From: Calliopum simillimum
Taxonomy: Eukaryota > Arthropoda > Insecta > Diptera > Lauxaniidae
Length of the DNA stretch: 64,000 bases
Direction: 5' to 3'
NCBI GenBank assembly: GCA_951812925.1
Contig: OX638368.1
Location: forward strand, 161,744,492 to 161,808,491
Below, piece after piece: positions 23,520-35,500 of the stretch. Every line of letters starts with the position of its first letter. Position 1 is the stretch's first letter. The notes below the pieces were generated by a model, which was not told the origin of the DNA, ran no database searches, and worked only from the letters and a program-made list of their open reading frames with translations. Made by a program: the position numbers and the translations under genes.

Positions 23520-24435
23520 ATGCAGCCAGTTCGGCTGCTTTGTTGGTCCTGGTTCTCGTTGGTCACACATTAAATGTTATGGCTACTGAAACGCAGTTAG
23601 AAGACGCATAAGCAGCGAATGCCACTGCATCTATAGATATCATGCATATGCGCATCTGCGCAATGGCAACAGTCGTACCACCAAACGGTCGTCGTGCGGT
23701 TGGCCCACTTTTCGCGAGTACGCGCGCGCTGCAGTAAAAGTTTTTCGTTCGTTTAAACTTTATGATCAACCCATAACTGGCTGCCATTTCTGTGCGATTT
23801 GTGCAATCTGTAGTCTCGTTAAAGTCGTAGATTTACGGTACGCGGCGGTGTTGGTTTTCTAACAAATTTTTATGAATCAACTGCGGGGCGCTGGAAGAGC
23901 GATTGAACTAACAGGCTGCGCAAGTATCACATTAATGCCGTTAGATTGGCTGCTTTTTTGTGTTCAGTTTTTACCTGTTGTTTTGGCTTCTTTTCTTTAT
24001 TTTTATGGTGCAGTAGTTCAAGCGCTTCAGTTCGGTTCTCAGCAGCATTCGCTAAAAGGCGAATCTAAAGATTAAGGGGAAATGACAGAGACTGGTTTTC
24101 AATTGAAGTCAAATGCTTAAATTGGAATGTCTCTCAATGAAACAACACATGCAACACGTCAGCGGCGTCTGTTTGTCGCTTCGTTGATTCGGTCGTTTGA
24201 CTGTCGCATTGACTGCTTGAATGCTTTTTGATGTTTAACTTGAAGAAGGTGCAGTGTTGTTTTGCGGAAATGCTTTTGCATTGCAGAAGAGAATTGCAGA
24301 ATTTGTGAGCTAAGGATTCGGAACTGCAGTTTTGTAAAGTGTATTTGGGGCTATAGTAATATTTATCCAAGCGGGAACATGGGCTTGGCGTTTGCGGTTC
24401 ATCAAGTGCTTTTCATTAGGTACGCGCTGTGAAGG
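23520..24435 (+). promoter_or_regulatory. GC- and CpG-richer block, possible promoter or non-coding first exon
   Basis: Unlike its surroundings, this block holds many CG dinucleotides (for example CGAGTACGCGCGCG near 23715 and ACGGTACGCGGCGG near 23834), several TCAGTT Inr-like words (near 23964 and 24028) and a possible donor GAAG|GTAAAA near 24434. It has no convincing frame (23563-23787 - and 23872-24075 + have no domain). It could be a promoter or first exon of the downstream PEAK-family gene or of an unseen RNA. This is compositional evidence only. Confidence 0.25.
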
Positions 24436-25162
24436 TAAAATCGTGTCTTTTTTACATTTAATTAAGGATAATCTTAGCATTTAAAATAAATGAATTTTTA
24501 ATTGACGCCATCCATATTTTATGTAATCATGAAGAATTAGGGCAACCGAACAGAAATTCCTTTGAAATATTATGCGGAATGATTATCACAGTATCTTAGT
24601 ATTTAGTCTGCTTTTACCATTCTATTTTTTCTTCTTCCTTGGGTGGTCAAGGGAAATTTATTAAAAGAATAATTCCCTTAGTTAAAGAAAAAAAATATTT
24701 TTGTGACGAATAGGCTGCCTTTTAACTTTTCTAATTGCAAATATCATAACTTTCGAAAGGTAAAGTCAGATATTTTTTAATAAAAGTTTTTTTACTCCAT
24801 AACAGGAGTATTATTAAGTATTTATTTGGTGGTTTTCTGGTCTACTGTACTGAAACTTCCCTCCCGTGAGAGCTTGGTAATTCAGATTTTCCCAGAGAAT
24901 GTTATTATTTGTTATGTTTTCAAATCTCATCCATTGGCTGGCTGCCAAAAAATCACGTGTCAAGTGGTATTGTGGTGTGAGCTTACTGTTCCATGTTTTT
25001 GAGCAATATTTTTTCATGTTTCTTTGATTTTCTTCCTACCGTACAATGCAACGTTTTTGCAACTTGTTGTGTCATTTCGGATGCATTAATTAAACGAATG
25101 CCTGTCATCTTTACCACACGCATAAGCCGCTAACACACGCATCTTCTAAAATTCCTAAGCAT
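24436..25162. other. Non-coding, no feature recognised
   Basis: AT-rich. The frame 24814-25017 (-) shows no domain. Confidence 0.45.
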
Positions 25163-25847
25163 CCCAAGAGGAAAAATTTCTAGCGCTTCTGATCCAAGCA
25201 CTTCAAAAGTGCTTGTCCCCATAGAAATTTAGAAGCACTATCACAATGATTTTATATAAGGCTGCAGTAAGAACAACGTGAGTTCGAACCCAGCCCGGGT
25301 GATTTTTTTTCCGTTTTTTTATTTGTTTTTGCTTTATTTCTTTTTTTTTATTGAAATATTTTTTATTCAACCTTTTTTATTTCACTTTTCTATTTTAATT
25401 TCTCATTTTTATTTACTTTTGCTTACTTGAATTGAAACTGATTGCACAATGATTCTATGTAATGCTGCAGGACAACATTTGCTTAATATACAAATTTAAT
25501 ACCTCTTCATATCATCGGGCGTTGGTGGAGCGGTCTAAAGAGTTGGTAAATGTAAGAAAAACATATCTAGCACGCGGGAGGGTCGTGGATTCAAATCCTG
25601 GCGCGGCGAGTTTTTTTTTTTCTTTTTTTTTCTTTTTTTTAATTTTATTGAAAAAACGCTTACCGCAGCATTACAAATAAGCGCTTTAAAAACTCTTTTT
25701 TGGTAAGGCTGCGTTAAGCTTTTGCTCGCTTACATCCTATGACATGCAATGTTAAAAAGAAAGTATTGTTCTTACGGAGCGAAAGCGCTTATTGGTGAAA
25801 AGGATGCACTTCAGAAGGGTTTTTGAAGCACTTCTTTTCCCCTTGGG
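25163..25847. mobile_element. Composite element B, copy 2, with tRNA-like modules
   Basis: The ends CCCAAGAGGAAAAATTTC and TTTTCCCCTTGGG are inverted repeats. The head CACAATGATT..AGGCTGCAG occurs at 25242 and again at 25445. The first module carries AGTTCGAACCC (25281-25291). The second (about 25516-25610) has the A-box-like GGAGCGGTCTAAAGAGTTGG and the B-box/T-arm-like GTGGATTCAAATCC followed by a long T run. It lacks the 138-bp hairpin found in copy 1. The 72-codon frame 25462-25680 is inside the element and not a gene. Confidence 0.65.
25516..25610 (+). other. tRNA-derived (SINE-like) module in element B copy 2
   Basis: CGGGCGTTGGTGGAGCGGTC opens like a tRNA acceptor/D arm, GTGGATTCAAATCC forms a T arm (25586-25599), and GGCGCGGCGA is followed by a T-rich stretch. 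A long variable-arm-like GCGGGAGGGTC suggests a Ser/Leu-type ancestor, but no acceptor stem closes, so it is a relic rather than a tRNA gene. Confidence 0.45.
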
Positions 25848-28816
25848 ATGTCTGCAGATACGCACATACACTTACACAAACACATTCATGAAGTTGTATG
25901 TGCAAATCAACATGAAAAGCCAACGGTGAAGTGTTACCGCCAGTCGGCTTAAAAAACGTGTTTTTCAAGTAATGACCTTCGCTGAAGTTTATTCAAGTGT
26001 TTCTTGGTATGGCTCAAAAGACAGGTAATAACTTTGCCATTTATACGAGTACTTGAGGCATTAGTTACTTTTTATGTTTTGTTTCATATCTTAAGAATAC
26101 AAGATTTTTTTTTTTGTATCTGGGGAGCTCTTTCAAATGCATGCAAAAAAGTCTTGTTGTATCTGGTTAAGCGAAATTAATTTGTATTGTAATTGTGGCA
26201 TTAAGGCGCGTTCACTTTATCTGAAGAAAAGCAATCCACTTGTGACCTCTCATTCTATTAAGTCATTACCATATTAGAATGTAAAGTTTATGGTTCATAA
26301 AGAACTATACAAATAATTGCAAAAGAATATATTTACAAACCTAATGGTCTCCTCATTGTAAGAGTTGATTTTATTACACAACGACTTCGTCCGCCCGTTT
26401 ACGATACCCTAAAAAAATAAATCTAAGTACCTCATCTCATCCATACTGTCAAAAAGCCTTAAAAGGTCTTTTTTTTGTATAGGTGCCAGAATTTTTTAAT
26501 GTTCTGGGCGAAGCCGGAAGTATTTCAAATAAGAGTTTGTCTGGAATCTCACTTGATACCATGCCTTCGAAAGCAAATTTTAAATTAAAAAAAAATTAAA
26601 ATTTGCTTTCGAAGGCATGGTGTAATGCAAAAAATCATGTTAATGGGATAACTGATTTTTAAATTATAGGTCTAGGATATTTTTAAATAAAATGTATCCT
26701 GAAACCTTGCCATGCAAAATATCTATAAAAGAAAGAAAAAATCATGCAAATCGGATGAATGCTTCTTGGTTATGGAGACACAGACAAAGAGACAGGCGTT
26801 GTATACCATAGGAGTAGCCACACAAGAAAAAACCATTTAACCGAAAAGCTCTTAATATTGCAAACTAACTCGAAGTGTGCATAACTAAGCATGAAATAAC
26901 TAAATCACCTAAATCAACCAAGTGGGAACCCTATACGGGGCTGAAACTAGTATATGAGTAAGTGCAAAAAAATAAGTTCCAAACTTTCCTTGCAATGGTC
27001 TGTAATACCCATGGGTTGATGGTAAAACCGACCTAATGCCAACATATTATTATTATGTGCATGGGGGTTTTACTTATCTTGGAGCCTTTTTATTCTAAAG
27101 AGTGTGCTGTCGCACAGTGGGTTAATTATGCATAAGAAAATAGGAAACTTTCGCTATTGTATATTTTGTACATACTCGTATGACGAGTTTCAATCAAATC
27201 CTTTTCTGTCTTTTGCTTAAGCTCAAAGGTAATTGACCTGCTGCAAGCTCACATAGAAATATGAATCAGCAGTTTGAGCACTTGCTGCAATCAACAATCA
27301 GTTAAGAAAAAAAAGGAATTCAAAAGCAATGGACTGCATTGCGATTTCAAGCCACAACCTCTGTTGACCCCAATTCAAGTCACGTTTTTACCGTTTATTT
27401 TCCTCAACTGAAACCATAAATGCGTGCTAAATTCTTGACAAACATTTCGGCGGCTTCGATTTACATTTGCGAAATTCACAAACATTAAATTGTGTCTGGC
27501 CTTGTCTTGCACAAAAATGTATTACCAATATCGATTGGTCACTTTTGAATATATCTACGTATGTGTGATTATTGCATAATAAATAAATTTTGAGTATTAC
27601 TTATTTGGAGACTCAAAGATTCATTCAGCTTAGTATAGTTTTTAGAGGCAACGTAAGTGTTACTAGACTTATAACTTCAAAGAATCATGAAAATCAAAGT
27701 TTTTATTTTCATAATTTGTACCTAATAAAAAAAAACAATATTGAATGACAAAATGATACTTTCTGGGGCCTCATTTTGCATAAGTAGTCATATCATAGAA
27801 GCACAAACTTGCATCAGAATATCCAATGAAAACATATACTCATGCGATTCGAAAGCAGTACAACTTAAGAAAAAAGAGGCACACATTGTGTATTTTTACT
27901 AAATCAAGGTTAACATGTTCGACCCGGTTCTAGGATGCTTGCGGCGGCACTAAAATGATAATAAGTAAATCCATTTATTGACAAATGCAGTCATAATGAA
28001 AAGAAACAATAATTAAAACGAAAAAAATAAAAAAACCATTAGCTCCAATGAGTTGCTGAGCTGGAGTTTATGAAAATCACACATTGGTACCTGACAATGT
28101 GGAATTTGACACGGACTGTCAGCATGTTGTGGTTGTTTTTTTACAAAGCACTAATTGTGTTGTGTTTAAATATTTAACATAATTCTGCATCTTAGTAATA
28201 TTATATATGTAAGCAATCAAAGAAACAGCAGGTGATTTAATATTTTTTTTTATTATCATACATTCAAGATACAACTTGGTGCTCGTACACACCTCTTCAA
28301 GTCCAAACAGCATGACTTTCAGCTTCTTTATTGGTTTAAATGCGGACTTAATTGCAGTTGTTCTGCCACACTCATATTTTGAATTTTTTTATTTTTATTT
28401 TCTCTACCGTTAAGTTTTTACATTCTAGCTTCCAGTCATAAATTAATTGATATCATACCGTTATATTGTTCATGCAAACACATAGACATTTTCAAACTAT
28501 TGATTATAATGGATCGATTTATGTTATTTGAGCAACGATATTTCTCATGATGGCAATTGTAGTTGTTGCCATCCATTTGCTGTAGGAATAATAACATGAT
28601 GCTTTCACTATGTTAATGATAATTTTCCATCTCAGAATTTTAACCGTCCGGCAATGCTGATTTTTTGCCGAAATAAATTAGACTCAGCTCAAGGCGGCCT
28701 TATTATTATTCTAACGTCAGAATATGAATTTGTTTGGCATGCGCTTAAACTGGGAATTAATATCAATAAGTCATTGGTAATGTTTAGCAAATCATTTATC
28801 TGCCCCAGCTCTCTAA
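25848..28816. other. Non-coding, little recognised
   Basis: AT-rich sequence. A 27-bp-stem hairpin lies at 26558-26621. GTCGCACAGTGGG near 27108 resembles the ends noted at 32180 and 33200. No coding frame is supported. Confidence 0.45.
26558..26621. repeat. Hairpin with a 27-bp stem
   Basis: ACCATGCCTTCGAAAGCAAA followed by TTTTAA is mirrored after an A-rich loop. It could be a MITE core or a chance fold-back remnant. Confidence 0.6.
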
Positions 28817-29724
28817 GGGCCAGTTTTTCAGTGCGAGTTTAACTCATTTTCTGGTTTAAACTAAATTTAAACTCAGGAATGAGTTTTTCAGTGAATGTTA
28901 AACGTAGTTTAAACTTCGTTTAACTGAACGATATTGGCCGTTTAAATTCCGTTTAACCTATAATTTTATTTTGACAACTGTTGATAAATAAATCAAAATT
29001 GACATATTTTTTTAAAAAAAAACGAAAAAAAAAAAAAACAAATAAATAAATGAATAGCATAAAATCCATAATTTAAAAAAAAAAGAATTTATTTCACTTG
29101 TTCTGAAATTTATTCTTCGTCTTTTATTATTGTATTTTATTTTAAAAATAATGTGATCACGTTCTGTATATGATTTCCAATCATTATGATCATAAAATTG
29201 CTTATACATTGGGAGCAACCAAGATGCCCTTGGGCAAAGCTTTGACACTGGCTCCCTATACCAGTCACCAACAATTGCATTTCGACTTGATCACGTTGCA
29301 CTTGCTAAGCGTTGGTATAATAAATGTAGGCCAACTGTTGTGGTGGCCAAACTCCAATAATTGAGAGCCTCAAAAATAACTTTTCGCAGGAACACGTGCT
29401 ATTAAAATTTTTTTTGTAGAAACCCGCTGCTTTATTATTGCTGATGCTGCTCCTGACATTGCTTCAGCTTTCCAGAAGAATCAGAAAGCTTTTAGGGAAA
29501 CTTCTGAAAATTAAATTTCTCGCTGCAAGTTGTCAAAAAATTTCAATATTTATACGTCAACAGCTTGTCATTTTTCAGTAATGCCTACTAAAAATCAAAG
29601 TAACGAGTTTCAGTTAAACTCGCACTGAAAAAGACATTTCATAGTTAAACGAGTTTAACAATTTAAACGAGTTTAATAAAACGTCGTTTAAACGAAGTTT
29701 AAACTTGCACTGAAAAACTGGCCC
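28817..29724. mobile_element. PIF/Harbinger-like non-autonomous element
   Basis: The terminal inverted repeats GGGCCAGTTTTTCAGTGCGA (28817) and its near-complement ending at 29724 are flanked by TAA at 28814-28816 and 29725-29727. A 3-bp TAA duplication with GGGCCA termini is the PIF/Harbinger signature. AGTTTAAAC-type words recur near both ends. Frames at 29012-29248 (-) and 29170-29364 (+) are short and lack a transposase or Myb/SANT signature that I could recognise. Confidence 0.65.
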
Positions 29725-29727
29725 TAA

Positions 29728-30040
29728 GTCGATGTTGAGAATACGTTGAATTGTAAATTAATGAGTTTATTATCACGTCAAAAAAAACTTGACAGACTTG
29801 ACAATTCACAAACACGCAAGAAACTTTCTGCATAATCAGTTTTTGGCTGTACTTTTAAAACTTATACCATGGTGGACCGCAAATGGTTCTAAAAAATTAA
29901 AGAAAATTGCGCGATAGTTTTTTAAGCGGATGGAATTTATTAACTTCTGTAGCGTTCGTCCAAACTGTGAGCCTACTTTTAAGGATACATACACAATAAA
30001 AAAAAGGTTCCTTGCGCATGGTTGAATAAATATAGCAAAT
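29728..30040. other. Non-coding, no feature recognised
   Basis: AT-rich; it may be the decayed outer part of the Tc1 copy that follows. Confidence 0.35.
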
Positions 30041-30400
30041 ATTTCACTCGTAAATACTGACTCAATATTCCCCTATTTTAGGTGTCTTTTTTGTACTTTT
30101 TTAGTCGGTTGATGCTAGGTAAAACGCCGATTTTAATTATCTTAATATTAACTACGTAGTTAATAAATATAACCTTCCAAAAGTGGAGTCTCTCCAACCC
30201 ATTTTCTAGTAATTGCCCCCACTTCACTCGTAAATACTGACTCAATATTCCCCTATTTTAGGTGTCTTTTTTGTACTTTTTTAGTCGGTTGATGCTAGGT
30301 AAAACGCCGATTTTAATTATCTTAATATTAACTACGTAGTTAATAAATATAACCTTCCAAAAGTGGAGTCTCTCCAACCCATTTTCTAGTAATTGCCCCC
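30041..30400. repeat. Exact 180-bp tandem duplication
   Basis: 30041-30220 and 30221-30400 are identical except for one base near the start (ATTTCACTCG against ACTTCACTCG). The unit includes the downstream part of the degenerate Tc1 transposase. Its near-identity amid decayed sequence means a very recent duplication or an assembly artefact. Confidence 0.95.
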
Positions 30401-30870
30401 AGACCGTTACATATGGAGTTTTTTGTATACATAAAAGCTTATTTTTTCTGCGGCGGGCCGTACATCCCAAATCGGAACTGATGAGATTTGTTTGGCCCTC
30501 ATCAAAAAATATTAGTAAAGCCCAATCGTAATACACCCAATTCTTTTTTCCTTTGCACCAGTTTGATCTGAAAGACCGCATTTTGTGTGTGAGAATTGGT
30601 TTTTTCGCAGGACTGCGGACAAAAAAGTTATTTTCTCTCAAGCGGCGCTGTACAGTTAAAGTGCTAATCCTATATTTGGTTAGTCTTTACCTCTGTAGCA
30701 ATTTTGGGATCAGTTTTATGCCGATCGCGCAGGGTTATTTTTATCACACCTCTGTCTTCCGTCTCAGTTGTTTTTCTTGTACGGCCATTTCCAGTGCGAC
30801 GCAATAAACCCTGTGTTTCCAAAAAACTTTTTAAAATTGTCATACGGAAGACTTGCCATATCAAATTTTA
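30258..30870 (-). pseudogene. Degenerate Tc1-type transposase
   Basis: The minus strand reads, in two broken frames, an N-terminal DNA-binding part (30864-30670: LLRRTGNGRTRKTTETEDRG, then IKITLRDRHKTDPKIATEV), followed by 30641-30258: AKKPILTHKMRSFRSNWCKG, WVYYDWALLIFFDEGQTNL, ending GVLPSINRLKKYKKD. These follow the usual Tc1 order of GRPRKTT linker, second HTH, AKKPxLT, and the FSDE block holding the first catalytic Asp (here FFDEG). At least one frameshift separates the parts, and the second Asp and the NPIEN region are missing. The 3' end runs into the 180-bp tandem duplication. A dead copy. Confidence 0.7.
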
Positions 30871-32178
30871 CGCGATATATCCACATTCCTTTAATTTTTC
30901 TGCTGAAATGCAATTATATCAATTTTTTGGTTTTCGGTCAAATCACTTTTTTTAAACATAGTTTTTTTAACGCCAACAGATATGAAGTACATGCCTTATT
31001 TGACAAAAATTTTTACTAATTAGGCATACTATCATAAAAAAATATGAAGAACCAACTATTTTAGCTAAAAATCCTTGTCGGCTTTTTTTTTGACCGTGAG
31101 TGTTGGAGAAAAACGACGAGACATGGGTATTTTTTAAACGTCTACTTTAAGAATTTTTTGGATTTTCTCATGTGTTTTTTTTTTGTGTCGGTACCAAGTA
31201 ATAAATAAAAAAAGGTCTACTGAAGTGACAAAAATTACTTTCGCACAAAATTTAGTTGAAAAATTCTAACTTTTCTAAATATTAATGTCAGTTGAGGAAG
31301 ACTTTCCCAAGAGCTATTTTAATGTGGTGCAATATAAATTGCTTATTAGGTAAGGCAGCTTGCTAACTTGCTAGCTGATTGCCGCAACTATAAGATACAC
31401 TGCATATCTGGCATATTTCGATACACAACAACATGTACTCGTAATGCAATAAAAATAACAACAAAATAAGTAAAACAAAAAGTGAAAAAAATTATAACAA
31501 TAGCAACAATAAATATCTACCATGTTGATGGATTAATGTAAAAACAAACGCAAACGAACCAGGAAGCATATTCTGGAGCTGAATTCATAACTTCGTCGGT
31601 TGTTTGGTTCGGTCGCCGTGGAAGAAGTGAAATTAAATTATTTCATGCTTATGTGCGAGTATGAATGAATCTAAATAAAGTGTGTGGAATGTATCTACAA
31701 GTTTGTAGTATGTATGTATGTGCATTGCGGTAAAGTAATGGAACGTAGTGGAAAAAAATAAATAAAATACAAGAAACAAATGCTTCGCAGTGCAAAACTA
31801 CATCAAGATGCTACTGATAATGTGAAAAAGAAATTATTGCGATTAATTTTTTGTTTTTGTTTTGCCCTTTTATGAAATGAGTTTTGCAGGGAGGGCATTG
31901 CTTTATGATTGCATTTTTGCTATAACTTTTTTTTTTTGCTATAAAAAGTTTTTCTGTAAAGTGTTGTGTACCAACGTGATTATTTCACAAAATATGCAAA
32001 TAAAAAATGAATTAATGACACTTCAACTTTACAACTGGCGTCTCTTTTTTTCAAACGTTGGCTTTATTTATATTTTCCACCTACCGTTAAAACACTTATG
32101 TATTTTTCTTTTGAAACGAAAATGTTAATTTTAGCCCTAACCGAAAGCTCATAAATTTTCAAAACAACTTAACGCAAT
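30871..32178. other. Non-coding, no feature recognised
   Basis: AT-rich. Small plus frames at 30704-31019 are antisense shadows of the transposase remnant or chance. The frame 31862-32128 has no domain. Confidence 0.45.
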
Positions 32179-32179
32179 G

Positions 32180-33200
32180 CCGCACAGTGGGCATTATGTG
32201 AATATTCTAAGTATAAATAGAATTTTCAAGTGAAATTTAAATAGCCATATCATTAGTGACTGAATGTTTTATTTTTAGTAAGAGCTTCTCAAAATACAGG
32301 TCCTTAAGTTTCGAAAAAAGTATCAAAACAGCTTTTAAAAGATTAATATTAAAAGCCTTAAGTTTCGAAAAAAGTATCAAAAAAGTGTTTAAAAGATTAA
32401 CATTAAAAGGCTCTAACTTTGGGAAAATTAACATGTAACTTTTACGGAAAAACTGCTTTGGAGGCAATTTTGTTTAAAAAAAATTTTGTTTTTTTTTTGT
32501 TTTGTCAAGATTTCAAGGTCATATTTTCAACATTAAAAAGCTCCAAAATTTATATCTCAAAAAAACATCTTTAAAAATATTCATAAAAATAGATGTTAAA
32601 GACCAACGTATTGTCTACGCTTACAGTAAATTTGGTGGTGAAGCTCTTGCAGGCCTTGTACACAGTAAAAGTTTTAATTTAATTTTAAAACCAAAAAGTA
32701 TTTATATAGAACAATGCCAAATAAAGTATTGATTCTAAACTATTTTGGAATTAATTCAAAACTTTTCTGGAATAAATACTTTCAAAGTTTAAAATCAATA
32801 CTAAAGGGAATCAAAAATATCAAAGAGTAAACTTTTAATTTTTTAATGTTTAATAATAAATAAAATAAAACACAAATATTGAACAAAATTAATATGAACC
32901 ACTTAAGATTTCGGACCAAAATTTTGCTCAGTCAAATAAAGTTTGATATTGGACATTGATAACGTAAATTTTCAATAAATTCGGAGAACCAGTTGTAGAT
33001 TAAAAAACTCATCTTTGAAAATATCGGATCTTTTCTCATATCTAAAATTTTATGTATATAATTCAACTATGTAAAGAAATTTTACTATGTTCTTGTAGTT
33101 TCGCTGCTATATAAAAAAGAAAGAAACTCTGTCAAGTCAATAGCATGTGGTTTCTACCTACAAAATTCCGAAGAATATCAACTGTTGATCCACTGTGCGG
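32180..33200. mobile_element. Possible element bounded by CCGCACAGTGG inverted repeats
   Basis: CCGCACAGTGG at 32180-32190 is mirrored by CCACTGTGCGG at 33190-33200. No clear target duplication or coding region was seen, so this may be two unrelated ends. It contains the tandem repeat at about 32300-32420. Confidence 0.35.
32300..32420. repeat. Two tandem units of about 60 bp
   Basis: CCTTAAGTTTCGAAAAAAGT followed by ATCAAAA, a TTTAAAAGATTAA block and a TTAAAAG end is repeated twice in a row. It explains opposite frames with repeated peptides at 32237-32467 (-) and 32256-32438 (+). Confidence 0.75.
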
Positions 33201-33313
33201 TGTCTAAACTTTCCATTTCTTTTTATGCTGCCTTCACATGAAAACAAAAAAAAAAATTTCTGTGACATTCTTTTTTTCCACATTTTCGAGATTTGTTACA
33301 TAAATGTTTGACA

Positions 33314-34143
33314 TTTTTATACCCTACACCCAGGGTATATTCACTTTGTCCTTCCGTTTGTAACGCAGAGAAGGAGGCGTGGCAGGTATAGAAAAGTATA
33401 TATGTTCTTGATCAGGGTCACCTCCTGAGTCGATATAGCCATGACCGTCTGTCTGGCTGGCTGGCTGGCTGGCTGGGTGGCTGGCTGGCTGGGTGGCTGG
33501 CTGGCTGTGTGTTGAAATACACTTTTTGGGAAAACTGAGCAAGATAATTCAATGAAATTTGGTACACTGCCTCCGTCGTCAAAGTTAGCTCGGGGGATTG
33601 AAAATGAGCAAAATCGGTCAACGGACACGCCTACCGCCCATACAAAAATTATATTCAAAATGCAATTTTAGGAGTATTTTTCACGACAATGCAACCACAA
33701 TACATATAAGTACTACGAATTGTAAGCGCTAGCTCTGATAAAAATTTGAGCGAATTCGAAAAAGAGGGCGTGGCACCTCCCATATAAGCAAAAGCTTCAA
33801 AACAATATACTGAAAGCGTTTTTTGAGATATTCGAACCAAATTTGACTCAGACACTAAGAATTATGAATGAAAGCTCTCAGCAAAAATTGGGTGAAATCA
33901 GACAAGGGAGCGTGGCACCACCCATATAAGCAAAAGATTCAAAATGCTATACTGAAAGAGTTTTTTGAGATAATCCAACTAAATTTCACTCTGGCACTAA
34001 AAACTATAAATGCAAGCTCTGAACAAAAACTGGGTGTACTCGGACAAGAGGGCGTGGCACCTCCCATATAAGCAAACTTTTCAAAATACTGCAGTGTAGG
34101 GTATTTATTTTTTGGCCAGGCCAAAATTTACATCCTTACTAGT
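33314..34143 (-). mobile_element. Helentron/DINE-like repeat, family A copy 2 (inverted)
   Basis: Read on the minus strand it starts near ACTAGTAAGG at 34143 and ends GTAGGGTATAAAAA at 33314. Three tandem units with TTATATGGG..GTGCCACG appear near 33770, 33920 and 34055, and a long GGCTGGCTGGCT/GGGTGGCT run lies at about 33452-33507. Frames here (including 33324-33542, 33341-33658 and 33655-33855) are repeat-derived. Confidence 0.7.
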
Positions 34144-35240
34144 TCATGTTTTGTTTTATAAAAAACCACTTTGCGTTGTTGTTGTTGTTTTGCCTTAGTT
34201 GAAAGAATTACAGTAAGTTGACATTTGCATGACAAACAGCTGCGCGTCGCGTGCAAGGGACGAAACGAAATGAAAAATGAAATGCATAGAAAATTTAATC
34301 AGCTCAACTTGACTCTGCCGTACTCGTATACTGAACTCTGAAAGCCATATAATGAAAACCGAAAACAAAGCTTCTTCTGTGGGAAGCTGCCGCACGCTCT
34401 GTAGCAACAGCACTTTCACTGCTGGCATACAAATCTTCTTAGGGTTTTGTTTCGCTGCTCTCAGTTAACATTTTAAGCACAACGTTTGTGTTCCATTCAA
34501 AGGTGAGAAACTGAAAGGTGTTTAATATGCTTATGAGCTTATACTTTAATTTCTTTAAGTGTTGAATCTTAAATGTGATGCAATTGGTTTGTTGCAGTAA
34601 GTTATTTTTTTACATGCTTCATACCTAATATTTCTGTTGACTAAACCACTACCTCTCACATTTAGGCACGGGTTCACATTCATTAGTTAACTAATGGCAA
34701 GAATTTAACGATCAACATTCTATTTTCCGTCATTTGTTGAATCCGCATATATCATTGGTTAAAGCTGATAAAGACCATGCTCAGCCACGCAACATATTTT
34801 TCACGAGTCGTAATAGCGTCAGCTTTTTTGCTCTCAATTGTACAGTGAGAAACAAACTGTCGATATGTTTTCTTTTTTCTGCAAAAAACTGCTATAGCGT
34901 TCGTTCAAATCATATTGTAGTGATTCGCGACAGGAAAGATTAGGACCTGCCTTAAGTTGACACCGGCGCTTAAAAACGCCCTGGGTGTTCGAATAAAAAA
35001 AAAAACAGCCTGCTATACTTTAATTGCTTAAAGGCTTTAATGCCAAACTTAATCGGCTAGAAACTTTTAAAGAAGCTAAAACTTAATCAGCTTGGTTGAA
35101 TCAGAGATTAGTTTATTTTCGGGATTTGCATCCGTATTTATAGGCTTAAAGAAAATTAGTGAATAATTTGTGACTTAAAAGTGAATAACATTAGTTTTCC
35201 ATGAAAAGTGATAGCTAATGTAAATGTACAGTTGTGGTTA
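34144..35240. other. Non-coding; contains a candidate first exon
   Basis: Moderately GC-richer at 34240-34500. No supported coding frame (34195-34428 - and 34734-34943 + have no domain). Confidence 0.4.
34461..34502 (+). promoter_or_regulatory. Candidate initiator and short non-coding first exon
   Basis: TCAGTT (34461-34466) matches the arthropod initiator, with +1 A at 34463. The sequence runs 40 bases to CAAAG|GTGAGA, a good splice donor (GT at 34503). The strand agrees with the PEAK-family gene. No TATA box is seen. Short motifs such as these also occur by chance. Confidence 0.2.
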
Positions 35241-35243
35241 TTA

Positions 35244-35500
35244 AATTGAGGAGTGGCCGTACCAAAGGGCCTAAGTACCATTTCGAGGCAAAAGTAGTGT
35301 CATTATATGAAACGGGTGACATTTTGTAAAAAGTTAATAAAATTGTATTCTGTTTTCACTAAAAATTTACTTGATTATGTGAAATTCATCTCATTATCTT
35401 GAAAAAATTTAAACAGTCAAATAATCGACTACAAAGCACATAAAAAGTATGACATTACTACTTAGGTACTTAGGCCCTTTGGTACGGCCACTCCTCAATT
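35244..35500. mobile_element. 257-bp element with 32-bp perfect inverted repeats
   Basis: TTGAGGAGTGGCCGTACCAA followed by AGGGCCTAAGTACC is mirrored perfectly at the right end. TA lies next to both ends, allowing one slipped base. The inner word CTTAGGTAC is repeated in the right end. Non-coding. Confidence 0.65.

Noticed and set aside
33324..33658. Frames with QPASQPASQ-type repeats, like a repetitive protein
   Set aside because: Translation of the GGCT/CCAG microsatellite in family A. The same happens in the other two copies.
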